A stretch of 37,866 nt of DNA, taken from assembly GCA_008080735.1 (NCBI GenBank), contig SHMW01000038.1, positions 1 through 37,866 of the forward strand, given 5' to 3'. Below the pieces are notes generated by a model. It was not told where the DNA came from and searched no databases. It saw nothing but the letters and a program-made list of their open reading frames with translations. Each line of letters opens with the position of its first letter. The first letter of the stretch is position 1. Positions 25,016 through 33,387 of this stretch are shown here, piece after piece. This DNA is from Promethearchaeota archaeon (GTDB lineage: Archaea > Asgardarchaeota > Lokiarchaeia > Sigyniarchaeales > SOKP01). The translations under genes and the position numbers were made by a program.

Positions 25016-25204
25016 TTGTACTCCTCTTATATAAACTTCTCAAATTAGAAGGTTTTAGTTAAATAGCATTTCAGAAAATTACAGAATTTTATTTAAGCGT
25101 TTTGCTTAAGAATTATTAGACATATTACCAATAACAAGATGGACAAAAGTAAATAAGTTATAAACTGAATTTTTTTAAAATCATACAAACTTTCAAAAAT
25201 TGTC

Positions 25205-25549
25205 ATGAAGTCAAAATTCATCGAAGATTATCAGTTCGGAAGAATAGAGATTAAAAAAAATACCTATACTAATGATGTCATTCTTCTTGGAAAAGAGGTC
25301 TTGCCTGAATGGTGGAGGGAAAGAGGGCATAGTCTAACCAAGAAAGATTTGGAAAAGGTTATAAATTATAATCCAGATGTACTTATCGTGGGTACCGGGA
25401 ATTCTGGAAGAATGACCGTTCCGAGAGACTTGCCAAAGAAATTGGATTTTAAAGTGAAATCATATCCCACCAAGACCGCAGTAAAGGAATATAATAAAAG
25501 ACTTGAGAATGGAAAAAAAATAGCCGGTGCTTTTCATCTGACGTGTTGA
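25205..25549 (+). CDS. MTH938-domain protein (NDUFAF3/AAMDC family)
   Basis: 114 residues, the whole length of the MTH938 (DUF498) domain. The family signature is intact: VLIVGTGNSGRM (about 59-70), then SYPTKTAVKEYNK and a final GAFHLTC. The fold was solved for the methanogen protein MTH938. Eukaryotic members are NDUFAF3 (complex I assembly) and AAMDC, but the archaeal function is not known. It stands alone on the + strand, divergent from the APH gene (189-nt gap) and convergent with gamma-glutamyltransferase (30-nt gap). A TATA-like gttataaac is 40-48 nt before the ATG. Confidence 0.9.
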   Translation: MKSKFIEDYQFGRIEIKKNTYTNDVILLGKEVLPEWWRERGHSLTKKDLEKVINYNPDVLIVGTGNSGRMTVPRDLPKKLDFKVKSYPTKTAVKEYNKRLENGKKIAGAFHLTC

Positions 25550-25579
25550 TTTCTGTCTCTCTTATTTCCTAATATCTCA

Positions 25580-27175
25580 TTAAAAAGCTACCACTTGACC
25601 GTCTTTCCTGGTCTCTGAGGCAGCTATATAACCATTCTGTAACTTACAAATGATTTGGGCTCCCCCAAAACTTAAGTAATGGCCTTTGGAAATATGATGT
25701 CCTTTTTTGTTCAGTTTTTCTAAAGTTTGTTTTGCAAAGCCATTCTCCATACTTATATTCATTCCACTCATATATCTCCAGCGTGGGGCGTCAATCGCTG
25801 CTTGTGGATTTTCTTTGTAATCAAACATGCGAATGATCATCTGGACATGTCCTTGAGGTTGCATAGCACCTCCCATCACTCCAAAACTCACTAAGGGTTT
25901 TCCATCTTTGGTAACAAATGCGGGAATGATGGTATGGTATGGCCGTTTATTTGGACCCACCTGATTCGGATGTCCTTTTTCTAAGGTAAAACAATTCCCT
26001 CTATTCTGAAGGCTAATTCCAGTATTTGGAATAACAATTCCAGAACCGAAGCCGAAGTAATTTGATTGGATGTAGGATACCATCATTCCATTCTTATCTG
26101 CAGCGGTTAAATATACTGTGTCTGATTTGTCACTAGGGTGCCCCGGTCTAAATGACTTGGCCGTTTCCAAATCAATTAAATTCGCTCGCTCTTTGAGATA
26201 ATCCTCTTTTAACAAACCTGAAGGGGGGATTTCTAAACTTTCGGGGTCCGAAATATATCGATGAGCGTCCGCAAATCCCAATTTCATAGCCTCAATTTGA
26301 AAATGAAGAGATTCATGTGAATTTTTCTTATAGTTTTCTAATCCAAATTCTCTTAAAATTCCCAATGTGATTAACGCTGTGAGACCTTGCCCATTTGGAG
26401 GTAATTCATGTAATCTAATTCCGTTATAATTTATATGTAGCGGGTCTTGCCAAAGAACTTTATGATTCTTTAAATCCTTAATCAAGATGTTTCCACCAGT
26501 TTCTTTCGCATACTCTACAATTTTTTCCGCTAATTCACCGTTGTAAAAAGATGCTCCTTTTGTCTGGGCAATTTTTTGTAAGGATTTGGCTTGTTCAGGA
26601 GATTTGAATAATTCACTCGCTTTTGGACTTTTTCCGTTTGGTAAGAATACTCTATGGAATTCTGGAAATCGCTTTTTTTTATATACTCTGCTTGCATTTT
26701 TCCATATATCCGCAATAATAGGAGGAACTAAGAAGCCTTTTCTCGCATAATTTAGAGCGGGTTCAAATAATTGCTCAAATTCTAATTTCCCGAACTTTTT
26801 CCATAGTTCGACCCACGCGGATACTGCCCCTGGAATAGTCACGGTATCCCATCCTAAAAACGGCATCTTTTTGTATTGAGAAAAATATTCTTCAGTCCAA
26901 TGTGATGGAGATTTTCCACTTGCATTAAGACCGTGTAATTTCTTTCCATCCCAAACTATCGCAAACGCATCTGATCCCAGACCGTTGTTGACGGGTTCTA
27001 CAACAGTCAGCGTTATCGCAGTACAAACTGCGGCATCTACCGCATTTCCACCTAATAATAACATTTTAAGACCTGCTTGAGCTGCTAAAGGATGAGAGGT
27101 AGAGACCATATTCTCTCCCAATACAGGCATCCGTTTGGATTGATAAGGAAAATTCCATCTAAATTTTGGGTACAT
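25580..27175 (-). CDS. ggt: Gamma-glutamyltransferase-family Ntn-hydrolase
   Basis: 531 residues. NSTSHPLA-type start (MVSTSHPLAAQAGLKMLLLGGNAVDAAVC, read in pieces near 24-52) is the GGT N-terminal signature. The nucleophile should be T353 in KSDTVYLT, where autocleavage yields the two subunits. YHTIIPAF and GVMGGAMQPQGHVQ near the C-terminus complete the family pattern. There is no signal peptide, so unlike bacterial periplasmic GGT it is probably cytosolic, as in the YwrD/cephalosporin-acylase-like branch. It could hydrolyse or transfer gamma-glutamyl groups or related amides. It is adjacent to, but 82 nt away from, the calycin/unknown pair on the same strand. Confidence 0.9.
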   Translation of the reverse strand: MYPKFRWNFPYQSKRMPVLGENMVSTSHPLAAQAGLKMLLLGGNAVDAAVCTAITLTVVEPVNNGLGSDAFAIVWDGKKLHGLNASGKSPSHWTEEYFSQYKKMPFLGWDTVTIPGAVSAWVELWKKFGKLEFEQLFEPALNYARKGFLVPPIIADIWKNASRVYKKKRFPEFHRVFLPNGKSPKASELFKSPEQAKSLQKIAQTKGASFYNGELAEKIVEYAKETGGNILIKDLKNHKVLWQDPLHINYNGIRLHELPPNGQGLTALITLGILREFGLENYKKNSHESLHFQIEAMKLGFADAHRYISDPESLEIPPSGLLKEDYLKERANLIDLETAKSFRPGHPSDKSDTVYLTAADKNGMMVSYIQSNYFGFGSGIVIPNTGISLQNRGNCFTLEKGHPNQVGPNKRPYHTIIPAFVTKDGKPLVSFGVMGGAMQPQGHVQMIIRMFDYKENPQAAIDAPRWRYMSGMNISMENGFAKQTLEKLNKKGHHISKGHYLSFGGAQIICKLQNGYIAASETRKDGQVVAF

Positions 27176-27257
27176 TCTTAAACCTAATAAATTGATATTT
27201 GTATAAAATTAGGAGTATTAAGATTAAAATCTTATATATGGATAAATTATGGTCAAT

Positions 27258-28178
27258 TTAGGAAAGTTGCGTTCTTAATTCTTCTGACATTCCAGATCCC
27301 ACATTTCCATTGGTTTTATCTTCCATTATAACCATTTGTTCAAATAATTCAGTATACCCATCTTCATAATCCCGTGCGAATCTCATAAAGCTATTGTTAG
27401 ATATACGCTTAGCCAATACATTATATCTATTGTTGTTTTTATCGATTAGTGTATATTCAGTAATTATCGGACTATTAAACGCATCATTACCATATGTTGG
27501 GCTGACTTCCACTTCTTCGAGAGGGGTTGTTTCATTTCCATCCCAAATATATCCCGAAACTTCCACTCCATCGTTTCGATAATCTTTTCGAAACCCCGAT
27601 GCCCAGTTCTTGAATTGGAAATGTCCAGCATACCATTTTTCAAATCCGTGCCAATCTCTATATCCCCAACTCTTATCGCGTTGTCCATACCCGTTTAATT
27701 GGATTTTTCTCCCACTTTTTTTTGTCAAAGTTCCTGTGACTATACCGGAAGATTCAAAATGTCGATGCCAAGAAGCCGAAGAATCTTTTCCGAAATAATA
27801 GATTGGATGTCGATTTGAAAAGGTTAGTTCGAATGTATACTTTCGTGAAACATATTTGATTTTCCACTCTTCTAATGGTTTGATTATTTGATAAGTCAGT
27901 TTCTTGTCTGAAAGCATCTCATCAATATCATTTTGGATATATTCAGTAAGCTCTGGTTCACGATAATAAACATCTCGCTTATTATCTCTAAAAAGAATAA
28001 AGACAAATTCTCTTTTATGTTCATTAGGAACAATTCCTAACGTTGTAAAGCCCGATATCTTATTTTCTGAATCTATCCAATTAAAATAATACGATTCTCT
28101 CCATTTTTCTCTCTCATCAGGTTTATGAAGATAGTCATCAGAGAGATTTACGTTCTCTATTCGCTTTCTTTCACCCAT
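27258..28178 (-). CDS. Calycin-fold (AttH/CrtC/DUF7065-like) protein
   Basis: 306 residues. An early WRESYYFNWID (about 25-35) and the diagnostic YGQRDKSWGYRDW (about 164-176) are the two strands that define the AttH/hydroxyneurosporene-synthase-like calycins (CrtC, Svf1 and DUF7065 proteins), which carry or modify hydrophobic ligands. There is no signal peptide. CrtC hydrates carotenoids, but no carotenoid genes are here, so a lipid- or isoprenoid-binding role is only suggested. The start is 3 nt after the stop of the unrecognised 385-residue gene, so both are coupled and presumably act together. Confidence 0.7.
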   Translation of the reverse strand: MGERKRIENVNLSDDYLHKPDEREKWRESYYFNWIDSENKISGFTTLGIVPNEHKREFVFILFRDNKRDVYYREPELTEYIQNDIDEMLSDKKLTYQIIKPLEEWKIKYVSRKYTFELTFSNRHPIYYFGKDSSASWHRHFESSGIVTGTLTKKSGRKIQLNGYGQRDKSWGYRDWHGFEKWYAGHFQFKNWASGFRKDYRNDGVEVSGYIWDGNETTPLEEVEVSPTYGNDAFNSPIITEYTLIDKNNNRYNVLAKRISNNSFMRFARDYEDGYTELFEQMVIMEDKTNGNVGSGMSEELRTQLS

Positions 28179-28181
28179 TTT

Positions 28182-29339
28182 CTATTCCTCAGCCATTAGG
28201 TATAGTGATGGACCTTCTTTTTTTTTCTTTCGAGGGGTTCGAAAATGTCGTGTGATACCAGCATCAAAATCAGTTTCCATAAATTCGGGAACATATTTAT
28301 TCATTGTCCGTTCAGTAAGATCCCACTCAATTTGATCGGTTATTCCCACGAAGTTCGTGTATCTCGCATATCCATAGCAATAGGCATAAGCTCCCGCAAT
28401 TAGTTTTTGTTTTCTATCCCATTGGGAAAACTTTACATATAATTCCTTTTGTGCGTTTTTCGCGTAATTATTATATGCATCTAAAACATCTAAGTCCATA
28501 GGTAATATTTTATCCCCCTCTCGTCGCAGTAACGCAACTCCGGTTATCCGCTCGGTAAACGTTTTCGGTTCGGTGTCCATAGTCGCAAAATTATCAAATT
28601 CTGCCTTTACATTCTTCAATCGAAACGCAAACGCAATATTGGAGTGCGGTGCTGTTGCTTTTGTCTCTGACCATGGAAAATGTGGTTTACCTCCATCATA
28701 TAAATGCATAATTTCTCTAAACACTAGAATTTCATCCTCATTAATTTGATATGGTCCATGATCACACAGTTTCGCTCGAGCCTCACATTCATCCAAAAAT
28801 GCAATTACTTCGATGTTTGCCATCACTCTCTTAATCTTTTTAACCTCTTCGGTTTCAATCTCTTGGAGTTGATCCAGAGTCCAATTAATATCCTTTTGAT
28901 CAATAGCGGGATATTTTCCACCTAAATCACTTACAAATAGTTCATTATCAGGATAATAGGAAGAGGCAAGCCTTTTCCAGAAATCAAGCACAAAAAGGGT
29001 TTCTTCCCTTTTTTCTTGGCTTACCTTCTTTGGATCTCCGCCCATTCGATGGATCTCTCCCATCCTCCCCTCCATATAATATAAAGGAATATAGTTTATT
29101 GTTAAAGAATTTAATTCAGACAAAATTTTCCTACTTGCTTTTCCCATATTTTCGGGAGTTGTTTTTTCTGCGACTTTCTTTAAAATATTATATAGCATAT
29201 CATAGGCATTATAAAAGGACACGCATATATAGGCAGTAACAGGGAATAATTGGGACTCCAACAATCCTCGTTTGTTAATCTGAGCGTCTAATGTCTCAGA
29301 AATATGTGCAATTAACTCGTTAGCTTCTTTTACATTCAT
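28182..29339 (-). CDS. Unrecognised 385-residue helical protein, operon partner of the calycin
   Basis: No family recognised. The protein is soluble and mostly helical, with a long first helix bundle (residues 1-100), an aromatic, Asp/Glu-rich middle (DLGGKYPAIDQKDINWTL) and a Lys-rich C-terminal tail (RKKKKEG). Conserved-looking stretches include ECEARAKLCDH, HLYDGGKPHFPW and AYAYCYGYARYTNF; His, Asp and Glu in these could form a metal or ligand site, but this is speculation. Start ATG 29339 faces the divergent split-dikinase genes (115-nt gap), and the stop is 3 nt before the calycin gene. Confidence 0.65.
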   Translation of the reverse strand: MNVKEANELIAHISETLDAQINKRGLLESQLFPVTAYICVSFYNAYDMLYNILKKVAEKTTPENMGKASRKILSELNSLTINYIPLYYMEGRMGEIHRMGGDPKKVSQEKREETLFVLDFWKRLASSYYPDNELFVSDLGGKYPAIDQKDINWTLDQLQEIETEEVKKIKRVMANIEVIAFLDECEARAKLCDHGPYQINEDEILVFREIMHLYDGGKPHFPWSETKATAPHSNIAFAFRLKNVKAEFDNFATMDTEPKTFTERITGVALLRREGDKILPMDLDVLDAYNNYAKNAQKELYVKFSQWDRKQKLIAGAYAYCYGYARYTNFVGITDQIEWDLTERTMNKYVPEFMETDFDAGITRHFRTPRKKKKEGPSLYLMAEE

Positions 29340-29454
29340 AATGATAAAGTGAATAAATTTTAATTCTAATAAAATCTTACTAATGTTAACTGGTTGCTAA
29401 GTTTTACCGAAGCATATTATAAAATCACAAAAAAATTGGAATTTAGGAAATTTT

Positions 29455-29808
29455 ATGAAGATCTTAGGGAAGGGATTATCTTGCTCCTCTAAGGAAGTGG
29501 CTACGGGTGAACTAGTATATATTAAAAATGTGCAGGATGTAATCGCTTTATTTGATAATGCTCAAGGAAAAATCTGTTTAGTTGAAGATGCGGGAACCAC
29601 CACATTAGGACCGATCTTGTCTGATATCGAGGGAGTAGTGTGTACGACTGGTGGTCCGGGGTCTCATCTTGCGATTGTTTCACGGGAGTTTGACATCCCA
29701 TGTATTATGGCGATTAATATCAAATCCGAAAACCTTCCTAAATTAGATGGATTGCAAGCTAAAATAATAACCAAAAATGAAGACGATGGAATATTAGCCT
29801 CTTTATAG
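29455..29808 (+). CDS. Stand-alone PEP-utilising (phosphohistidine swivel) domain
   Basis: 117 residues, only the mobile domain of PEP synthase/pyruvate phosphate dikinase/enzyme I. TTGGPGSHLAIVSREFDIPCIM (64-85, read in parts) is the family motif, with H71 as the residue that carries the phosphate. There is no ATP-grasp or PEP-binding barrel. The ATP-grasp half is the next gene (39 nt downstream), so the two probably work as a split enzyme. AGGAA lies just before the ATG. Confidence 0.9.
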   Translation: MKILGKGLSCSSKEVATGELVYIKNVQDVIALFDNAQGKICLVEDAGTTTLGPILSDIEGVVCTTGGPGSHLAIVSREFDIPCIMAINIKSENLPKLDGLQAKIITKNEDDGILASL

Positions 29809-29847
29809 TAAAAAAACATATAAAATTAAAGAAAAACCTCATGATCT

Positions 29848-30819
29848 ATGAAATACATTCGACAATTCTATGAGAATCTTCATGATATTACACTTTTAGG
29901 TGGGAAAGGTTTAAATCTGGTTAAATTATTCAACGAAAATTTTAATGTCCCACCAGGATTTATTTTAACAACTAAAGCTCAGAAAGACTTTATGAATAAT
30001 TCTGAGCATAAAGAGAAATTATTTAGCTTGATTTCAAAAGACATCCAGCTGGGGAATCTCCTGTCCGACTCGGAGAAAATTCAGAACTTAATTTTAGATT
30101 CTACAATTCCAGTTGAAATATTAAATGAAATAAAAAATGCATATATTTCCTTAAAGAGACACCTAAAGCGAGGTAAAAGATATGCTGTAAGGTCGTCGGC
30201 GACTATAGAAGATTCTCAAATAGCTTCTTTTGCGGGCCAAGCAGATACCTATCTCTTTCGAGAAAGCCTCGAAGAAATTATATATTCAATTAAAAAATGT
30301 TGGACATCTCTTTATTCTCCACGTTCAATCTTATATATCACTCAATTGAATAAAATGGGCAAGAATATATCTCTTGATCAAGTATATATGGCGGTTGTTG
30401 TCCAAGAAATGATTCACTCGGACATTTCGGGAGTTCTCTTTACAGCAAATGTGTTGAATAATAATCGAGATCAAATTCTTATTAATTCTTGTTGGGGGTT
30501 GGGGGAAGCTTTAGCAAATAATATTGTCATCCCCGATACCATTATCTTGGATAAGGATTCTTCTCAAGTAGTGCGGCAGATTATTGGAAAAAAGGAAAAA
30601 ATGGTGGTTCCAGATATGGAACATTCTTGTACTAAAATTACCGAAACAAGAAAAAATCAAAGAAAAAATATTTGCATCAGCCAAGACCAAATTAAAAATC
30701 TTCATCGTTGTGCTGTAGATATCGAATCTTTATATGAGTACCCCCAAGATATCGAATGGGCGATTAAAGATAACGAAATTTTTATCTTACAGACTCGACC
30801 TATCACTACATTAAATTAA
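29848..30819 (+). CDS. PEP-synthase-like ATP-grasp domain protein (split dikinase N-terminal half)
   Basis: 323 residues covering just the ATP-grasp (PPDK_N) domain: LLGGKGLNLVKL (16-27), YAVRSSATIEDSQIASFAGQ (the nucleotide-binding basic segment, about 111-130), VVVQEMIHSDISGVLFTAN, INSCWGLGEALANN and a final IEWAIKDNEIFILQTRP. All the usual ATP-site blocks are visible. PEP synthase and rifampin phosphotransferase carry this domain fused to a swivel; here both the swivel (upstream gene) and the ATP-grasp exist as separate proteins, and the PEP/pyruvate barrel is missing from the window. The phosphoryl acceptor is therefore unknown. Confidence 0.88.
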   Translation: MKYIRQFYENLHDITLLGGKGLNLVKLFNENFNVPPGFILTTKAQKDFMNNSEHKEKLFSLISKDIQLGNLLSDSEKIQNLILDSTIPVEILNEIKNAYISLKRHLKRGKRYAVRSSATIEDSQIASFAGQADTYLFRESLEEIIYSIKKCWTSLYSPRSILYITQLNKMGKNISLDQVYMAVVVQEMIHSDISGVLFTANVLNNNRDQILINSCWGLGEALANNIVIPDTIILDKDSSQVVRQIIGKKEKMVVPDMEHSCTKITETRKNQRKNICISQDQIKNLHRCAVDIESLYEYPQDIEWAIKDNEIFILQTRPITTLN

Positions 30820-30867
30820 TACCTACACGATGAGAAAAGAAAAGGATTGGGTGATAAGCTGAGAATT

Positions 30868-31323
30868 TTAAGGCTTTAAAAACGCCTTTTTTCCGAGGAA
30901 TATAAATAATTCTCCTAATTCAAAAAGAGTAAGCGGTTGGATAAGCATTGCCATCTTATTTCTTAGTTCTTGTTTGTCTAACCCTGCTGTAATTAACTTT
31001 TCTATGTCTTGAATGTAATCTTCCATATTTAAAAACAGGATCTCAATTTTTGCAACACCCGTCAGTTCTTCAATATCTTTATCCAAATGCTCTTCAATTT
31101 GGTTTAAAAGACCGATTTTCACTTTAGGTATTAGTTCATATTTTTTAATTAACCGATTGATCTCTTCCAATATAATATTTAAGGATAAATTCCAATCTGC
31201 TGTTTCCTTATATTTCGGGATTAAAATCTCGCTTATCATTATTTCATAAAGCGTTTTTGGAGCTTTTTCGTCAAATTCTACTTCTGTTCCGGTACTCAAT
31301 TCTAATTTTGTAGTTTCAGCCAT
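30868..31323 (-). CDS. Hypothetical 151-residue alpha-helical protein
   Basis: No family recognised. The N-terminal 20 residues look strand-like (TKLELSTGTEVEF), the rest is a row of amphipathic helices with many Leu, Ile, Lys and Glu, and a final 'LFELGELFIFLGKKAFL' helix is strongly amphipathic. There is no signal peptide or membrane span. The stop is 48 nt from the split dikinase stop, with the two facing each other. On the - strand it lies 108 nt downstream of the Xaa-Pro peptidase gene, so a shared transcript is possible. Helix-bundle adaptor or regulator would be a guess. Confidence 0.6.
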   Translation of the reverse strand: MAETTKLELSTGTEVEFDEKAPKTLYEIMISEILIPKYKETADWNLSLNIILEEINRLIKKYELIPKVKIGLLNQIEEHLDKDIEELTGVAKIEILFLNMEDYIQDIEKLITAGLDKQELRNKMAMLIQPLTLFELGELFIFLGKKAFLKP

Positions 31324-31431
31324 CTTTACTCGTTAAATAAGGATTAAATTCGATTTCTATTCTACTTAATAATTAATCGATTTCGCAATAAAAAATGTTT
31401 TCATTAAAAATAGTATGACGAAGCTAATAAA

Positions 31432-32568
31432 TTAATAATAAAATTTTTCCGTCTCTGTTAGCGATTGAAATCCGTTCTCACGGATTACTATAAGATCTTC
31501 CGTCCTCGCCCCTCCCAAACCTGGTATATATAATCCGGGCTCCACTGTGACACACATCCCTTCCCTAAGAGTTTCATCTGATATCGGAGAGAGATATGGA
31601 TTTTCATGAATATCTATACCAACTCCGTGACCTAAACTGTGAATGAAACGAGATCCCCATTCTTGGTTTTCTTCTTCAAAAAATTTGCGAACGATGGAAT
31701 CCATTTCCGAGCCCTTTTTCCCTGCTTTGATATGTTCTAATCCACATTTTTGACCTTCGTTTACCAAATTTACCAATTCTTTTTTATTATTTTCTTTATC
31801 TGAATTATCGGGTTCAAAAATGAACGTTCTCGTCATATCAGAACAATAACCGTTATATTTCGCTCCAATATCCACGATTATAATATCCCCTTTTTCAACT
31901 TTCTTATCTGAAGTTTTTGCATGCGGGTAGGCTGAACGCTTACCAGAAGCAACAATCGTATCAAATGACGTACCATCTGCGCCAGCCTTTCTCATCTCAA
32001 ATTCTGCAATGGCGGCTAATTCCTTTTCGCTTCTTCCCTCCTCAATACTCTCGTATATCGCTTCAAATCCTTTTATTCCCAGCTCTGCGGCTTTCTTCAT
32101 TCGCTCAATTTCTTGCTCAGTTTTTAAAACCCTTGAATCATCAAGGATTTCAGAGGCGCCGATAAATTCTATTTTATTGTATTTTTCTTTCCACGTCTTA
32201 TATTTTTTCACGTTCACGTAAGCATCTTCGAAACCTAATGTGGAGAGGTTGAGATCTTTAATTTCTTTTTCAATAAAGTGTTCTTGCCCTTGCGGATGTC
32301 TTATCAATTCAAACTCTTCGGCAAATTTCGGAGTTGATTCGATTCTTTCCTTCACTTGATCATATTCCAATGCGCTTAAAAAGACTTTGCTCTTTTGGGA
32401 TACTTCTTGTGCAATTGGTGAAGGGATTAGTATGGTAGTATCGCTCTCAATCCGAAAACCCAATAGATATATTATGCTTTCATGCTTCGTAACTAAGAGA
32501 GCGTCGATCTCATCAAATTTATCATGGGATTTCACTTTCTTCAATATTTCAACACTCATTATGTTCAT
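31432..32568 (-). CDS. M24 metallopeptidase, Xaa-Pro dipeptidase/aminopeptidase
   Basis: 378 residues, creatinase-like N-terminal domain plus pita-bread catalytic domain. Metal ligands are visible in IIVDIGAKYNGYCSDMTRTF (two Asp), LGHGVGIDIHE (His), VEPGLYIPG (Glu) and GGARTEDLIVI (Glu), the full five-ligand set of the family. It cleaves a residue in front of proline from peptides in the cytosol. Both ATG 32568 and ATG 32559 (in-frame M4) could start it; an AT-rich TATA-like tract about 24 nt upstream of the first suggests leaderless use of ATG 32568. Confidence 0.92.
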   Translation of the reverse strand: MNIMSVEILKKVKSHDKFDEIDALLVTKHESIIYLLGFRIESDTTILIPSPIAQEVSQKSKVFLSALEYDQVKERIESTPKFAEEFELIRHPQGQEHFIEKEIKDLNLSTLGFEDAYVNVKKYKTWKEKYNKIEFIGASEILDDSRVLKTEQEIERMKKAAELGIKGFEAIYESIEEGRSEKELAAIAEFEMRKAGADGTSFDTIVASGKRSAYPHAKTSDKKVEKGDIIIVDIGAKYNGYCSDMTRTFIFEPDNSDKENNKKELVNLVNEGQKCGLEHIKAGKKGSEMDSIVRKFFEEENQEWGSRFIHSLGHGVGIDIHENPYLSPISDETLREGMCVTVEPGLYIPGLGGARTEDLIVIRENGFQSLTETEKFYY

Positions 32569-33387
32569 ATTAAAAAATATTAGAAAAAATTTATGCTTTC
32601 TCTCTAATATTTATGATCTATTCATTCTCGAAAAATTAGAACTCAATCAATCTAATATCATTTTAAATTCAATTATATATCAAATTGCTCAAGATTCTGG
32701 AAATCTTAGATGATTAAAATTAATAAACCCCATCTTATTTAATAATTCTGCTTTCCATAAAAGGTAAAGAAAGAGAAAAGGGAATATCGGAACCCATGAC
32801 GCTAAAAATTTAAAAAAAGAGGAGACGTATTTATCTAATAACAGGGTTAAGGGTTGAGGTATTAAGCCGATCTGTATCGACTTTAGGTTTTCTCAGAACT
32901 TTGGATGCCAAACTTCTCATAAGAATATATTTTATCATGGTTTTCCGATTTCCTTATTTAATTAAATGGAAACCTTCCTATATAAATCCTATCTTTTCCT
33001 ATGAATAAAAGGAAAATCTAATTTAGAGATGGCAGAGAAGATTTAAAGTATATATATCTCGATAATGATATATTTAGGGATCTAAGCTGCGGAGGAATCT
33101 ATTTAGTTCGATAAAACACTTGAAAGGTCTAAAAAACGGACATTTTCAATTTTAGAATATTCTCTTCTTTACATTTATGTCAACTAAAAATCGCCTCTTT
33201 TCAATGGTTTTCTCTTATTTCATCCATAAAAGTCAAAGTTGATAGTTTTTGAATTATTCTTTTAATAATATTTTTGAAATTAATTGATGATTTTTCAGAG
33301 AGAATAATTTAATTTTTTAATGAGGCCCCATCCTCAAATAAGTAATTACTATGTATAAAAAATTGATTCAGATGGAACTTTTAGCAT
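32569..33387. other. 819-base gene-free region, with a short hairpin
   Basis: No coding frame, tRNA or known RNA could be supported, even though it is the longest gap in the window. Frames overlapping its start run antisense to the peptidase and are not convincing. It contains a 7-bp hairpin (ttttcct / aggaaaa, 32994-33000 and 33010-33016) and a 12-nt palindrome atttaattaaat just before it. The base composition is more mixed around 32820-33120 (for example gcggagg near 33092) than in the flanks. It could hold a regulatory RNA or a decayed gene. Confidence 0.5.

Noticed and set aside
32387..32713. A 108-codon frame running from the peptidase gene into the 819-base gap
   Set aside because: More than half is antisense to the peptidase, the rest is Ile/Asn-rich, and there is no start signal; not enough to call a gene.
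33280..33375. Possible C/D box RNA (ttgatga followed by CTGA-like sequences)
   Set aside because: The C box lacks the purine start and no CTGA D box lies at the right distance on the same strand.
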